Shown: positions 57,047-64,000 of the stretch, piece after piece
Layout: the number at the start of each line of letters is the position of its first letter
How positions within the stretch are numbered: position 1 is the stretch's first letter
Origin: Actinobacillus indolicus
Lineage (GTDB): Bacteria > Pseudomonadota > Gammaproteobacteria > Enterobacterales > Pasteurellaceae
Assembly (NCBI RefSeq): GCF_004519515.1
Contig: NZ_CP038145.1
Coordinates: forward strand, 1,716,001-1,780,000
Reading direction: 5' to 3'
DNA length: 64,000 nucleotides
Notes under the pieces: generated by a model
What the model was told of the DNA's origin: nothing
What the model saw: the letters and a program-made list of their open reading frames with translations, nothing else
Databases searched by the model: none
Position numbers and translations under genes: made by a program

Positions 57047-57628
57047 ATGGTTGAGTATATTCTGTTAATTATCAGTACGGCGTTAATTAATAACTTCGTG
57101 CTTGTGAAGTTCTTGGGGCTTTGCCCGTTTATGGGCGTGTCGAAAAAGGTTGAAACGGCTATCGGTATGGGTATGGCGACGACCTTTGTTTTGACGGTTG
57201 CTTCCCTTGCCGCTTATTTGGTGGAAAGCTATCTGCTTGTTCCCCTCGAAGCTCAGTTTTTACGCACCTTAGTCTTTATTTTAGTGATTGCGGTGATTGT
57301 GCAATTAACCGAGATGATCGTACATAAAACCAGCCCAGTGCTTTATCGTTTACTGGGTATCTATTTGCCACTGATTACCACCAACTGTGCGGTATTAGGA
57401 GTGGCGTTGTTGAACGTGAATTTATCTAATAACCTTGTGCAGTCTGTGCTTTACGGCTTCGGTGCGGCGGCAGGGTTTTCATTAGTTTTAGTGCTTTTTT
57501 CAGCTTTGCGTGAACGGTTGGTAGCGGCAGATGTGCCAAGAGCCTTTCAAGGTGCGTCCATTGCGTTAATTACCGCAGGCTTGATGTCATTAGCCTTTAT
57601 GGGATTTACAGGTTTGGTGAAAATCTAA
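57047..57628 (+). CDS. rsxA: Ion-translocating oxidoreductase subunit RsxA
   Basis: Membrane subunit of the Rsx/Rnf complex, a ferredoxin- or NADH-linked electron carrier that in E. coli keeps SoxR reduced. It is 193 residues with six helices, and typical [18 protein letters not shown] and [13 protein letters not shown] segments carrying the two Cys that hold a membrane [2Fe-2S] cluster with RsxE. First in operon rsxABC-TRIC-DGE. The stop is overlapped by the ATG of rsxB. Confidence 0.95.
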   Translation: MVEYILLIISTALINNFVLVKFLGLCPFMGVSKKVETAIGMGMATTFVLTVASLAAYLVESYLLVPLEAQFLRTLVFILVIAVIVQLTEMIVHKTSPVLYRLLGIYLPLITTNCAVLGVALLNVNLSNNLVQSVLYGFGAAAGFSLVLVLFSALRERLVAADVPRAFQGASIALITAGLMSLAFMGFTGLVKI

Positions 57629-58236
57629 TGTTCGATCATTCCATTATTTTTTATATTTTACTTGCGATTGCAGCGATTGCCTTGATTTTTGGGGCGATGC
57701 TGGGCTATTCGTCGGTGAAGCTGAAAGTTGAAGCCGATCCGATTGTTGAGCAGATCGATGCCTTGTTGCCACAAAGTCAATGTGGGCAATGTGGCTACCC
57801 TGGTTGTAAGCCTTATGCGGAAGCGGTGGCGAACGGCGATGAAATTACGAAATGTATCCCAGGTGGGCAAGCGACAGTGGTGAAAATCGCCGAATTGCTT
57901 GGGGTTGATGTACCTGAAACATCGGGCGAAGAGCCTGTGGCAAAGGTGGCGTATATTCACGAAGCGTTGTGTATCGGTTGTACCAAATGTATCGCCGCTT
58001 GCCCTGTTGATGCGATTATCGGAACAAACAAAGCGATGCACACGGTGATTGCCGATTTTTGTACAGGGTGCGAACTCTGTGTTGCCCCTTGCCCGACTGA
58101 TTGTATTGAAATGATAAAAGTGAAACAAACAACACAAAACTGGAACTGGAAATTTGATGCGAATTTGGTGATCCCGATTGTGAATACCACTGAAGTTGAA
58201 AAGAAAATTGTGGTTGGGGGAAGTAATGCAAGCTGA
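57628..58236 (+). CDS. rsxB: Rsx/Rnf complex ferredoxin subunit RsxB
   Basis: Iron-sulfur subunit, 202 residues. An N-terminal membrane helix precedes a four-Cys motif [19 protein letters not shown] for a [4Fe-4S] cluster, then two ferredoxin motifs [16 protein letters not shown] and [18 protein letters not shown]. Twelve cluster Cys are visible. The rsxC start overlaps by 11 bp in another frame. Confidence 0.96.
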   Translation: MFDHSIIFYILLAIAAIALIFGAMLGYSSVKLKVEADPIVEQIDALLPQSQCGQCGYPGCKPYAEAVANGDEITKCIPGGQATVVKIAELLGVDVPETSGEEPVAKVAYIHEALCIGCTKCIAACPVDAIIGTNKAMHTVIADFCTGCELCVAPCPTDCIEMIKVKQTTQNWNWKFDANLVIPIVNTTEVEKKIVVGGSNAS

Positions 58237-60550
58237 TGTATTAAGCCGTATTCGTGAAGGGAAATTATGGGATTTCCCCGGTGGTATCCACCCGCCTGAA
58301 ATGAAAAAACAGTCGAACCAAAAGCCGATCCGTTCGTTACATCTGCCAAAATTTTTCTACGTTCCTGTATTGCAACATTCGGGAATGGCAGGGGACGTGA
58401 TTGTTCAGCAAGGGGATTTGGTGCTGAAAGGGCAAGCCCTGACGAAAGGGGATAACTATCGCCAACTGCCTGTTCACAGCCCGACTTCGGGAAAAGTGAT
58501 CGCTATTCAGCCCCACGTTTCGTCACACCCGTCCGGCTTACCCGAATTAACCATTGTGATTGAAACGGACGGCGAAGATAAGTGGATCGAACGTCAGCCA
58601 GTTGATGATTTTTTAAGCCTAACAAGCGATCAGATTATTCAGAAAGTTTACCAAGCAGGGATCGCTGGCTTAGGTGGTGCGGTATTCCCGACATCACATA
58701 AATTACATTTTGCCGATAAACGCTGTAAGTTATTGATTATTAACGGTGCAGAGTGCGAGCCTTATATCACTTGTGATGATCGTTTAATGCAAGATTATGC
58801 TGATGAGATGATCGAAGGTGTGCGGATTTTACGCTATGTGCTTCGCCCTGAAGAAGTGGTGATCGCCATTGAAGACAACAAACCGAAAGCAATACAAGCG
58901 GTCGAAAAGGCGTTAAAAGGTGCAAATGATATTAGCGTGAGAGTGATCCCGACCAAATATCCGTCGGGAGCAAGCGATCAGTTGGTGCAAGTGCTGACAG
59001 GGCTGGAAATTCCGCAAGGCAAACGGACTATCGAGATGGGCATTGTGATGCACAATGTCGGCACAGCTTTTGCGGTAAAACGTGCGGTAATGGACGATGA
59101 GCCGTTAATTGAGCGAGTGGTGACGCTAACGGGTGATAAAATCCGCAACAAAGGCAACGTGTGGGCAAGGCTCGGTACGCCGATTTTGCATTTGCTTGAA
59201 CAGGTGGATTATCAAGCGGACGAACGTTTCCCTGTCTTTTTGGGCGGACCGATGATGGGCTTTATTCTGCCGTCACTACAATCGCCGATAACCAAAACGG
59301 CAAACTGTATTATCGCTCCTGATCACTTTGAATATGCACCACCAGAACCAGAGCGGAGCTGTATTCGCTGTTCAAGCTGTTCTGATGCTTGCCCTGTGGG
59401 TTTGTTACCGCAACAACTTTATTGGTTTGCCCGTGCGGAAGATCATGATAAATCAAAGGAATACCATTTAGATGCTTGTATAGAATGCGGTGTGTGTGCC
59501 TATGTTTGCCCGAGTTATATTCCGCTGATCCAATATTTCCGCCAAGAAAAAGCCAAGATCCAAGAAGTTGATCAAAAAGCGAAACAGGCAGAAGAAGCGA
59601 AGATCCGTTTTGAAGCGCGTGAAGCGCGTTTAAATAAAGAGAAAGAAGCTCGCACGGCACGTATTCAACAAGCGGCAGAAAAACGCCGTGAAGAAGTGGC
59701 AAATAGCCAAGGGGAAGATCCAGTTAAAGCGGCACTTGAACGCTTGAAAGCGAAAAAAGCAGAAACGGCTACCCCTGTTCAAACCAAAGCCAACGGTGAG
59801 CCAGATAACAGCGAATTGATGGCACAACGTAAGGCAAGACGCTTGGCGAAACAGGCGGAAGAAGCGCAGCAAGCGGTGGTTTCCGATGAAAATGTTGCAA
59901 AATCTGAAGTTGCAGAAGACCCAAGAAAAGCAGCAGTTGCGGCAGCGCTAGCGAGAGCAAAAGCGAAGAAAGAAGCACAACAAGCGGTGACTTCTGATGA
60001 AAATGTTGCAAAAGCTGAAGTCATAGAAGATCCAAGAAAAGCAGCAGTTGCGGCAGCCTTAGCCAGAGCAAAAGCGAAGAAAGAAGCACAACAAGCGGCG
60101 GTTTCCGATGAAAATGTTGCAAAAGCTGAAGTCGTAGAAGACCCACGTAAAGCAGCAGTTGCGGCAGCGTTAGCCAGAGCAAAAGCGAAGAAAGAAGCAC
60201 AACAAGCGGTGATTTCCGATGAAAATGGTGCAAAAACTGAAGTCGCAGAAGATCCGAGAAAAGCAGCAGTTGCAGCAGCGATTGCAAGAGCAAAGGCGAA
60301 GAAAGAAGTACAACAAGCGGTGACGTCTGACGAAAATTCTGCAGAATCCAAAGTTGCAGAAGAGCCAAAAAAAGCGGCAGTTGCGGCAGCCTTAGCCAGA
60401 GCAAAAGCGAAAAAAGAAGCACAACAAGCGGTGGTTTCCGATGAAAATGTTGCAAAAACTGAAGTTGCAGAAGAACCACGCAAAGCGGCAGTTGCAGCAG
60501 CGATTGCAAGGGCGAAGGCGAAAAAAGAGGCTCAACAACAAAATCTATAA
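58226..60550 (+). CDS. rsxC: Rsx/Rnf complex subunit RsxC with long C-terminal repeats
   Basis: Soluble NADH- and FMN-binding subunit. It is 774 residues from the ATG at 58226 inside the rsxB end. The N-terminal domain carries [16 protein letters not shown] and the flavin/NADH loops [12 protein letters not shown] and [15 protein letters not shown]. Two [4Fe-4S] motifs follow, [20 protein letters not shown] and [17 protein letters not shown]. From about residue 440 a Lys/Ala/Glu-rich coiled coil gives way to six tandem 37-residue repeats (about 549-770). Repeat number varies among family members. Confidence 0.96.
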   Translation: MQADVLSRIREGKLWDFPGGIHPPEMKKQSNQKPIRSLHLPKFFYVPVLQHSGMAGDVIVQQGDLVLKGQALTKGDNYRQLPVHSPTSGKVIAIQPHVSSHPSGLPELTIVIETDGEDKWIERQPVDDFLSLTSDQIIQKVYQAGIAGLGGAVFPTSHKLHFADKRCKLLIINGAECEPYITCDDRLMQDYADEMIEGVRILRYVLRPEEVVIAIEDNKPKAIQAVEKALKGANDISVRVIPTKYPSGASDQLVQVLTGLEIPQGKRTIEMGIVMHNVGTAFAVKRAVMDDEPLIERVVTLTGDKIRNKGNVWARLGTPILHLLEQVDYQADERFPVFLGGPMMGFILPSLQSPITKTANCIIAPDHFEYAPPEPERSCIRCSSCSDACPVGLLPQQLYWFARAEDHDKSKEYHLDACIECGVCAYVCPSYIPLIQYFRQEKAKIQEVDQKAKQAEEAKIRFEAREARLNKEKEARTARIQQAAEKRREEVANSQGEDPVKAALERLKAKKAETATPVQTKANGEPDNSELMAQRKARRLAKQAEEAQQAVVSDENVAKSEVAEDPRKAAVAAALARAKAKKEAQQAVTSDENVAKAEVIEDPRKAAVAAALARAKAKKEAQQAAVSDENVAKAEVVEDPRKAAVAAALARAKAKKEAQQAVISDENGAKTEVAEDPRKAAVAAAIARAKAKKEVQQAVTSDENSAESKVAEEPKKAAVAAALARAKAKKEAQQAVVSDENVAKTEVAEEPRKAAVAAAIARAKAKKEAQQQNL
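59870..60535 (+). repeat. Six 111-bp tandem repeats carrying USS-like sequences
   Basis: The core CAAGCGG starts at 59870, 59981, 60092, 60203, 60314 and 60425, exactly 111 bp apart. Each unit encodes QQAV-x-SDEN-(x)VA(K), then [21 protein letters not shown]. Each DNA unit begins (AACAAGCGGT in copies 2, 4, 5, 6) and continues GATGAAAATGTTGCAAAA, which has the USS core and the TTGCAAA tail at the spacing seen in intergenic USSs. Copies 1 and 3 differ at one core base. Confidence 0.9.
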
Positions 60551-60567
60551 TCATAAAAGGAACACAA

Positions 60568-61200
60568 ATGAACGAATTATTTCCCCCATTTCCGTGGTCG
60601 TTTTTGTTTATTCAAGACTTGATTGGTACTATTGTTTTTGCGATTTCAGGGGCGATTGCAGCACGTCAGCACAAGATGGATATTTTTGGTATGTTTGTGT
60701 TAGCTTTTGTAACGGGCGTGGGCGGTGGAACTTTGCGTGATGTGATGATCGGCAGTACCCCTGTGTTTTGGATGAAACAGCCGATTTATGTGTTGATGAT
60801 TTCGGTGGCGGTGGTGATTGTGGCGATTTTGAAAAATCAGATCGACCGTGATTATTGGAAAAAAGGCTTGTTGATTTTTGATGCGATTGGCTTGGGTGTG
60901 TTTACCGTGATTGGGGTGCAAAAAGGGCTGGATTTTGGTTTACATCCGTTAATTTGTGTCGCCTTAGGTGGCGTGACAGGCTGTTTTGGTGGGCTTATTC
61001 GGGATATTTTACGCAACGAAGTGCCGATTATTTTACAAAAAGAAGTGTATGTAACCGCAAGTCTTGTTGGCGGTATTATTTTTATTTTGTTCCGTGATGC
61101 CGGATTTGAAAGTAATTGGATTGATGTGGCAACGGTAACGACGGTAATTGCAATCCGAATGCTCACGATTAAATTTAATATGCATTTGCCGAAGATTTAG
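60568..61200 (+). CDS. TRIC-like (UPF0126) cation-channel family protein
   Basis: Membrane protein of 210 residues with seven helices, in two repeated halves. Each half has the family glycine-Arg-Asp signature: FVTGVGGGTLRDVMIG and LGGVTGCFGGLIRDIL. It matches E. coli YicG/YadS, bacterial relatives of the animal TRIC potassium channels. It lies between rsxC and rsxD, 17 and 30 bp from its neighbours, so it is co-transcribed; this is not the standard rsxABCDGE order. Ion or metabolite specificity is unknown. Confidence 0.88.
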   Translation: MNELFPPFPWSFLFIQDLIGTIVFAISGAIAARQHKMDIFGMFVLAFVTGVGGGTLRDVMIGSTPVFWMKQPIYVLMISVAVVIVAILKNQIDRDYWKKGLLIFDAIGLGVFTVIGVQKGLDFGLHPLICVALGGVTGCFGGLIRDILRNEVPIILQKEVYVTASLVGGIIFILFRDAGFESNWIDVATVTTVIAIRMLTIKFNMHLPKI

Positions 61201-61230
61201 TAAATTTAGACGACATAAAGGAAACATTTG

Positions 61231-62298
61231 ATGTTTAAAATGATCAGTTCCCCCCATACGCACTCCAACAACCTGACGGCAAATTTCATGCTGTGGGTGA
61301 TTGGGGCGATGTTGCCTGCGTTGATTGTGCAGTGGTATTTTTTTGGTTATGGGGTGTTAATTCAGGCGATTTTGGCGATTGGCTTGGCGGTGGTGATTGA
61401 AATTGCCGTTGCAAAATTGCGTGGTAAAGCGACCGCTTTCTATCTGGCGGATCTGTCGGGAATTTTGACTGCGTTGATTTTGGCGATGGCCATTCCGCCT
61501 TATGCGCCTTATTGGGTGATTGTGATCGGCGTGATCGTGGCGTTGTTGCTGGCAAAGCACGTTTATGGCGGTTTGGGGCAGAATTTGTTTAACCCTGCGA
61601 TGATTGGCTATGCGTTGTTGTTGGTTTCATTCCCTGTGCAGATGACGGCGTGGTTGCCACCGTTGGCGTTGTTGAACGAACCGCCAACGTTAGCGGATAG
61701 TTTTTCGCTGATTTTTGCGAATGTCACCACGGACGGTTTTAGTGTTCATCAACTTATTCAAAGTGTCGATGGCGTGTCGTCTGCCACAGTGTTAGACGGC
61801 TCAAAACAGGCGATGAATAGCATTAAAGATAATGTGACCTTAGGTATTCAGTTAGAGAAACTCTTTGCTGAGGTGTTGGTCGGTGGCTGGGGGCAAGTGA
61901 ATTTAGCCTTTTTGCTTGGCGGTTTATTATTGATTTATAAGCGAATTATTCATTGGCAAATCCCTATGGCAATGTTAGGGACTTTTGCTGTATTGAGCTT
62001 TACGACAGATTTTGTGTCGGAAACGGCTCGCTGGACAGCTCAAGCTCAGTTATTTAGTGGGGCGATGATGTTCGGGGCGTTCTTTATTGCGACTGATCCT
62101 GTCACCGCTTCTATTACGCCAAAAGGTAAACTGATTTTCGGGGCGTTGGTCGGTTTGTTGGTTTATTTAATCCGTTATTATGGCAACTACCCTGACGGCG
62201 TGGCGTTTGCGGTCTTGTTGGCAAATATCTGTGTGCCGTTAATCGACCACTATACTCAACCCCGTTTATACGGTACAAAATTAGGACGGAAACAATGA
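61231..62298 (+). CDS. rsxD: Rsx/Rnf complex subunit RsxD
   Basis: Membrane subunit, 355 residues with eight to ten helices from [14 protein letters not shown] at 61231 (AAAGGAAAC upstream). The covalent FMN site is Thr186 in SSATVLDG (family S-x-A-T). [23 protein letters not shown] and [17 protein letters not shown] are conserved segments. It overlaps rsxG by 4 bp. Confidence 0.95.
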   Translation: MFKMISSPHTHSNNLTANFMLWVIGAMLPALIVQWYFFGYGVLIQAILAIGLAVVIEIAVAKLRGKATAFYLADLSGILTALILAMAIPPYAPYWVIVIGVIVALLLAKHVYGGLGQNLFNPAMIGYALLLVSFPVQMTAWLPPLALLNEPPTLADSFSLIFANVTTDGFSVHQLIQSVDGVSSATVLDGSKQAMNSIKDNVTLGIQLEKLFAEVLVGGWGQVNLAFLLGGLLLIYKRIIHWQIPMAMLGTFAVLSFTTDFVSETARWTAQAQLFSGAMMFGAFFIATDPVTASITPKGKLIFGALVGLLVYLIRYYGNYPDGVAFAVLLANICVPLIDHYTQPRLYGTKLGRKQ

Positions 62299-62927
62299 AA
62301 ACATCAGTGATTACCACACGTTACGCCCTGATTTTAGGGGCGATAGCCTTACTCTGTACGGCGGTTTCAACGGGCGTTTATCTGCTGACTAAAAGTCGAA
62401 TTGATGCGGTGACGGCAGAACAGCAACGGCAATTATTGGTAGAAGTTGTGCCACAAGTGCATTTTGATAATGATTTATTGGCAACCTGCAAAGTGGTTAA
62501 ACTTCCTGAAGCCCCGTTTTTAAATAAAATCTATATGGCAAAAAAAGGCTCGGATCTGACCGCTTATGCTATTCAAGCGACCGCTCCAGACGGCTATTCG
62601 GGCAATATTGTGTTGTTGATGGGTATTCAGCCTGACGGCACGGTATTAGGCGTGCGAACCCTTGCCCATAAGGAAACCCCTGGGCTGGGGGATAAGATCG
62701 AAACCCGAATTGACGATTGGATTTACAGCTTTACCAACCGCAAATTTAGCTTAGAGAATGAAGGCGAATGGGCGGTAAAAAAAGACGGCGGTACCTTCGA
62801 TCAGTTTACCGGTGCGACCATTACGCCTAGAGCGGTGGTGAATAATGTTCGCCAAAGTGCAAAATGGGTGATTACTCAGTTAAAGCAAAAGCCAGAGATG
62901 GTGGAAGGTTTTGTGAATTGTAAATAA
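62295..62927 (+). CDS. rsxG: Rsx/Rnf complex subunit RsxG
   Basis: Periplasmic flavoprotein with one N-terminal helix ([21 protein letters not shown]), 210 residues. The covalent FMN motif TGATIT is at 172-177, with context [26 protein letters not shown] is conserved. It overlaps rsxD; a 185-bp palindrome-rich gap separates it from rsxE. Confidence 0.95.
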   Translation: MKTSVITTRYALILGAIALLCTAVSTGVYLLTKSRIDAVTAEQQRQLLVEVVPQVHFDNDLLATCKVVKLPEAPFLNKIYMAKKGSDLTAYAIQATAPDGYSGNIVLLMGIQPDGTVLGVRTLAHKETPGLGDKIETRIDDWIYSFTNRKFSLENEGEWAVKKDGGTFDQFTGATITPRAVVNNVRQSAKWVITQLKQKPEMVEGFVNCK

Positions 62928-62929
62928 TG

Positions 62930-63092
62930 AAACCTCTCTCCCGTTTACGGGAGAGAGACAGCTCAAAATAGCGTAGGCTATTTTGAGCAGAGAGAGGGCT
63001 ACAAGCGGTTAGTTTTGTTTTGAATTTTACAAAGCCCTCTCCCTCCGCAAATCTATCGATTTGCTCCACCCTCTCCCGCAAGCGGGAGAGGA
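62930..63092. repeat. Nested palindrome cluster inside the rsx operon
   Basis: Contains CTCTCCCGTTTACGGGAGAG, then GCTCAAAATAGC/GCTATTTTGAGC (62961-62988), then AGAGAGGG pairing back to the start. One USS (63001-63009) follows, then CCCTCTCCCTCC, GCAAATC/GATTTGC, and a closing CTCTCCCGCAAGCGGGAGAG. It occupies nearly the whole rsxG-rsxE gap. Likely two or more copies of one palindromic repeat family plus a USS. Confidence 0.75.
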
Positions 63093-63112
63093 AGTTTAAT
63101 GAGAGATAAAAT

Positions 63113-63802
63113 ATGCAAGAAACCCAAATCCCTATTACCCAAATAGATGAAACACCAAAAGTGGTTGAGCCATCTGTTTGGAAAAATTTATTTACGCAAG
63201 GTGTGTGGACAAATAACTCGACTTTAGTTCAGCTGCTTGGATTGTGTCCGTTGTTGGCAGTGTCGAATAATGTCACAAATGCTTTGGGGTTAGGATTAGC
63301 GACCTTATTGGTTTTGACCATTACAAATACGATCATTTCCTTGTTCCGTAAGGTTATTCCGCACGATATTCGTATTTCGATTTATGTGATGATTATTGCG
63401 ACGGCGGTGACGACTATTCAGTTGTTAATGAATGCCTTTGCCTTTCCTTTGTATCAATCCTTGGGGATTTTCGTGCCGTTGATTGTGACAAACTGTATCG
63501 TAATTGGGCGAGCGGAAGCCTTTGCGTCAAAAAATAGTGTCGTCCATTCAGCTTTTGACGGTTTTGCGATGGGGCTGGGGATGACGTTAAGCCTTGTGGT
63601 GCTTGGGGCGATACGAGAAATTATCGGTAACGGTACACTGTTTGACGGCTTGGATTTATTGCTAGGCAGTTGGGCAAAATCGTTAAGAATGGATCTGCTA
63701 CATTTAGATTCAGGCTTGTTATTAGCTATTTTACCGCCAGGGGCGTTTATTGGCTTGGGTTTGATTTTGGCGGTGAAAAATATTATCGACCGTAAGAAAT
63801 AG
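63113..63802 (+). CDS. rsxE: Rsx/Rnf complex subunit RsxE
   Basis: Membrane partner of RsxA, 229 residues with six helices and a short soluble N-terminal extension (about 25 residues, [20 protein letters not shown]). Conserved segments are [23 protein letters not shown] and [15 protein letters not shown], which carry the cluster Cys pair. Last rsx gene; the usual nth neighbour is replaced by an lpxM-like gene 9 bp on. Confidence 0.95.
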   Translation: MQETQIPITQIDETPKVVEPSVWKNLFTQGVWTNNSTLVQLLGLCPLLAVSNNVTNALGLGLATLLVLTITNTIISLFRKVIPHDIRISIYVMIIATAVTTIQLLMNAFAFPLYQSLGIFVPLIVTNCIVIGRAEAFASKNSVVHSAFDGFAMGLGMTLSLVVLGAIREIIGNGTLFDGLDLLLGSWAKSLRMDLLHLDSGLLLAILPPGAFIGLGLILAVKNIIDRKK

Positions 63803-63811
63803 GGCAAAAGA

Positions 63812-64000
63812 ATGTCAGAGCGAGAAACATATAGAGTAGGTTATCAACATCAGTTCCAAAAAGCCTTTTTACACCCAAAGTATTGGGGAATTTGGTTAGG
63901 AATTTTAGGATTAGTGATTTTGGCTTATGTGCCATTTCGTTGGCGTGATAAGTTGGCGACTTGGGTTGGAAAAATCGTTGCCAAAAAACTGAAAGGGAAA
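63812..64000 (+). CDS. lpxM: Lipid A late acyltransferase (start only)
   Basis: The first 63 codons run off the window. MSERETYRVGYQHQFQKAFL is followed by HPKYWGIWLGILGLVILAYVP (membrane anchor) and FRWRDKLATWVGKIVAKKLKGK. This is the N-terminus of the LpxL/LpxM (HtrB/MsbB) family, and the FQKAFLHPKYWGIWLG lead is closest to LpxM. The catalytic HxxxxD lies beyond the window. It follows rsxE by 9 bp and may be co-transcribed. Confidence 0.75.
   Translation, partial: MSERETYRVGYQHQFQKAFLHPKYWGIWLGILGLVILAYVPFRWRDKLATWVGKIVAKKLKGK

Noticed and set aside
57658..58349. Antisense open frames opposite rsxB/rsxC start
   Set aside because: They are shadows of Cys- and Gly-rich coding sequence, with no recognisable motifs.
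59870..60535. Regular repeats could suggest a CRISPR array
   Set aside because: The units are 111 bp, nearly identical through the whole unit with no unique spacers, and in frame with rsxC.
59779..60554. Long antisense open frames (177 and 234 residues) opposite rsxC
   Set aside because: They are products of the repetitive Lys/Ala codons of the RsxC repeats; the sequences are low complexity and periodic, with no start signals.

Overview
The window is a chromosomal segment of a Pasteurellaceae bacterium. The short motif ACAAGCGGT (or its complement), usually followed by an A/T-rich tail containing TTGCAAA, occurs at least 26 times by eye in genes and gaps. This is the DNA uptake signal sequence (USS) of the Actinobacillus pleuropneumoniae/Mannheimia branch, not the AAGTGCGGT type of Haemophilus influenzae. 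Gene content, low G+C and a Mannheimia-like FbpA agree with this. Genus-level placement is inference. No rRNA, tRNA, CRISPR, insertion sequence or prophage was seen.

Layout. 1-3.5 kb: galT-galK behind a class II CRP promoter, then alr. 3.6-6.2 kb: qmcA-nfeD, followed by a decayed region with a dead PemIK/MazEF-type toxin-antitoxin pair, a double hairpin, a small unknown ORF and a secreted-protein gene with an in-frame stop. 6.2-10.8 kb: two EamA exporters, a LysE-type exporter and priA as one overlapping minus-strand operon. 11-19.4 kb: alaA, menF-dsbD-SDR, lysO, dinB (with a LexA box) and htpX. 19.4-22.9 kb: a pepE / DcuC-type carrier / AbgA-like hydrolase operon behind a CRP palindrome. 22.9-32.7 kb: a lone glycosyltransferase, yhhQ with a preQ1-I riboswitch, an AI-2E-type protein, cytochrome b562, fabB, purA, hflK-hflC and a metallo-beta-lactamase-fold protein. 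32.7-37.2 kb: a PurR-box purine permease, trxA, nadK and a CRP-controlled SLC13 carrier. 37.3-47 kb: a long minus-strand series lptF-lptG-dnaE-waaA-coaD-orn-tsaE-amidase. 47-50.3 kb: pepA and trhP. 50.4-54.1 kb: fbpABC ferric uptake. 54.2-56.9 kb: lspA, a DsbA-like protein, a MerR regulator, a short zinc-type CDF exporter and acylphosphatase. 57-64 kb: rsxABC-(TRIC-like gene)-rsxDGE and the start of lpxM.

How the genes work together. Catabolism under CRP (galactose, Asp-dipeptides, carboxylate uptake) recurs. A MerR-type metal sensor appears to control two promoters through nearly identical operators, one for a CDF exporter and one for a periplasmic thiol protein. The rsx operon carries an extra membrane gene and a C-terminal repeat domain in RsxC whose 111-bp DNA units each contain a USS-like sequence.

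Two dispersed palindrome families fill gaps: GTAGGG...CCCTAC and CTCTCCC...GGGAGAG. Inverted USS pairs form terminator-like hairpins after many genes.
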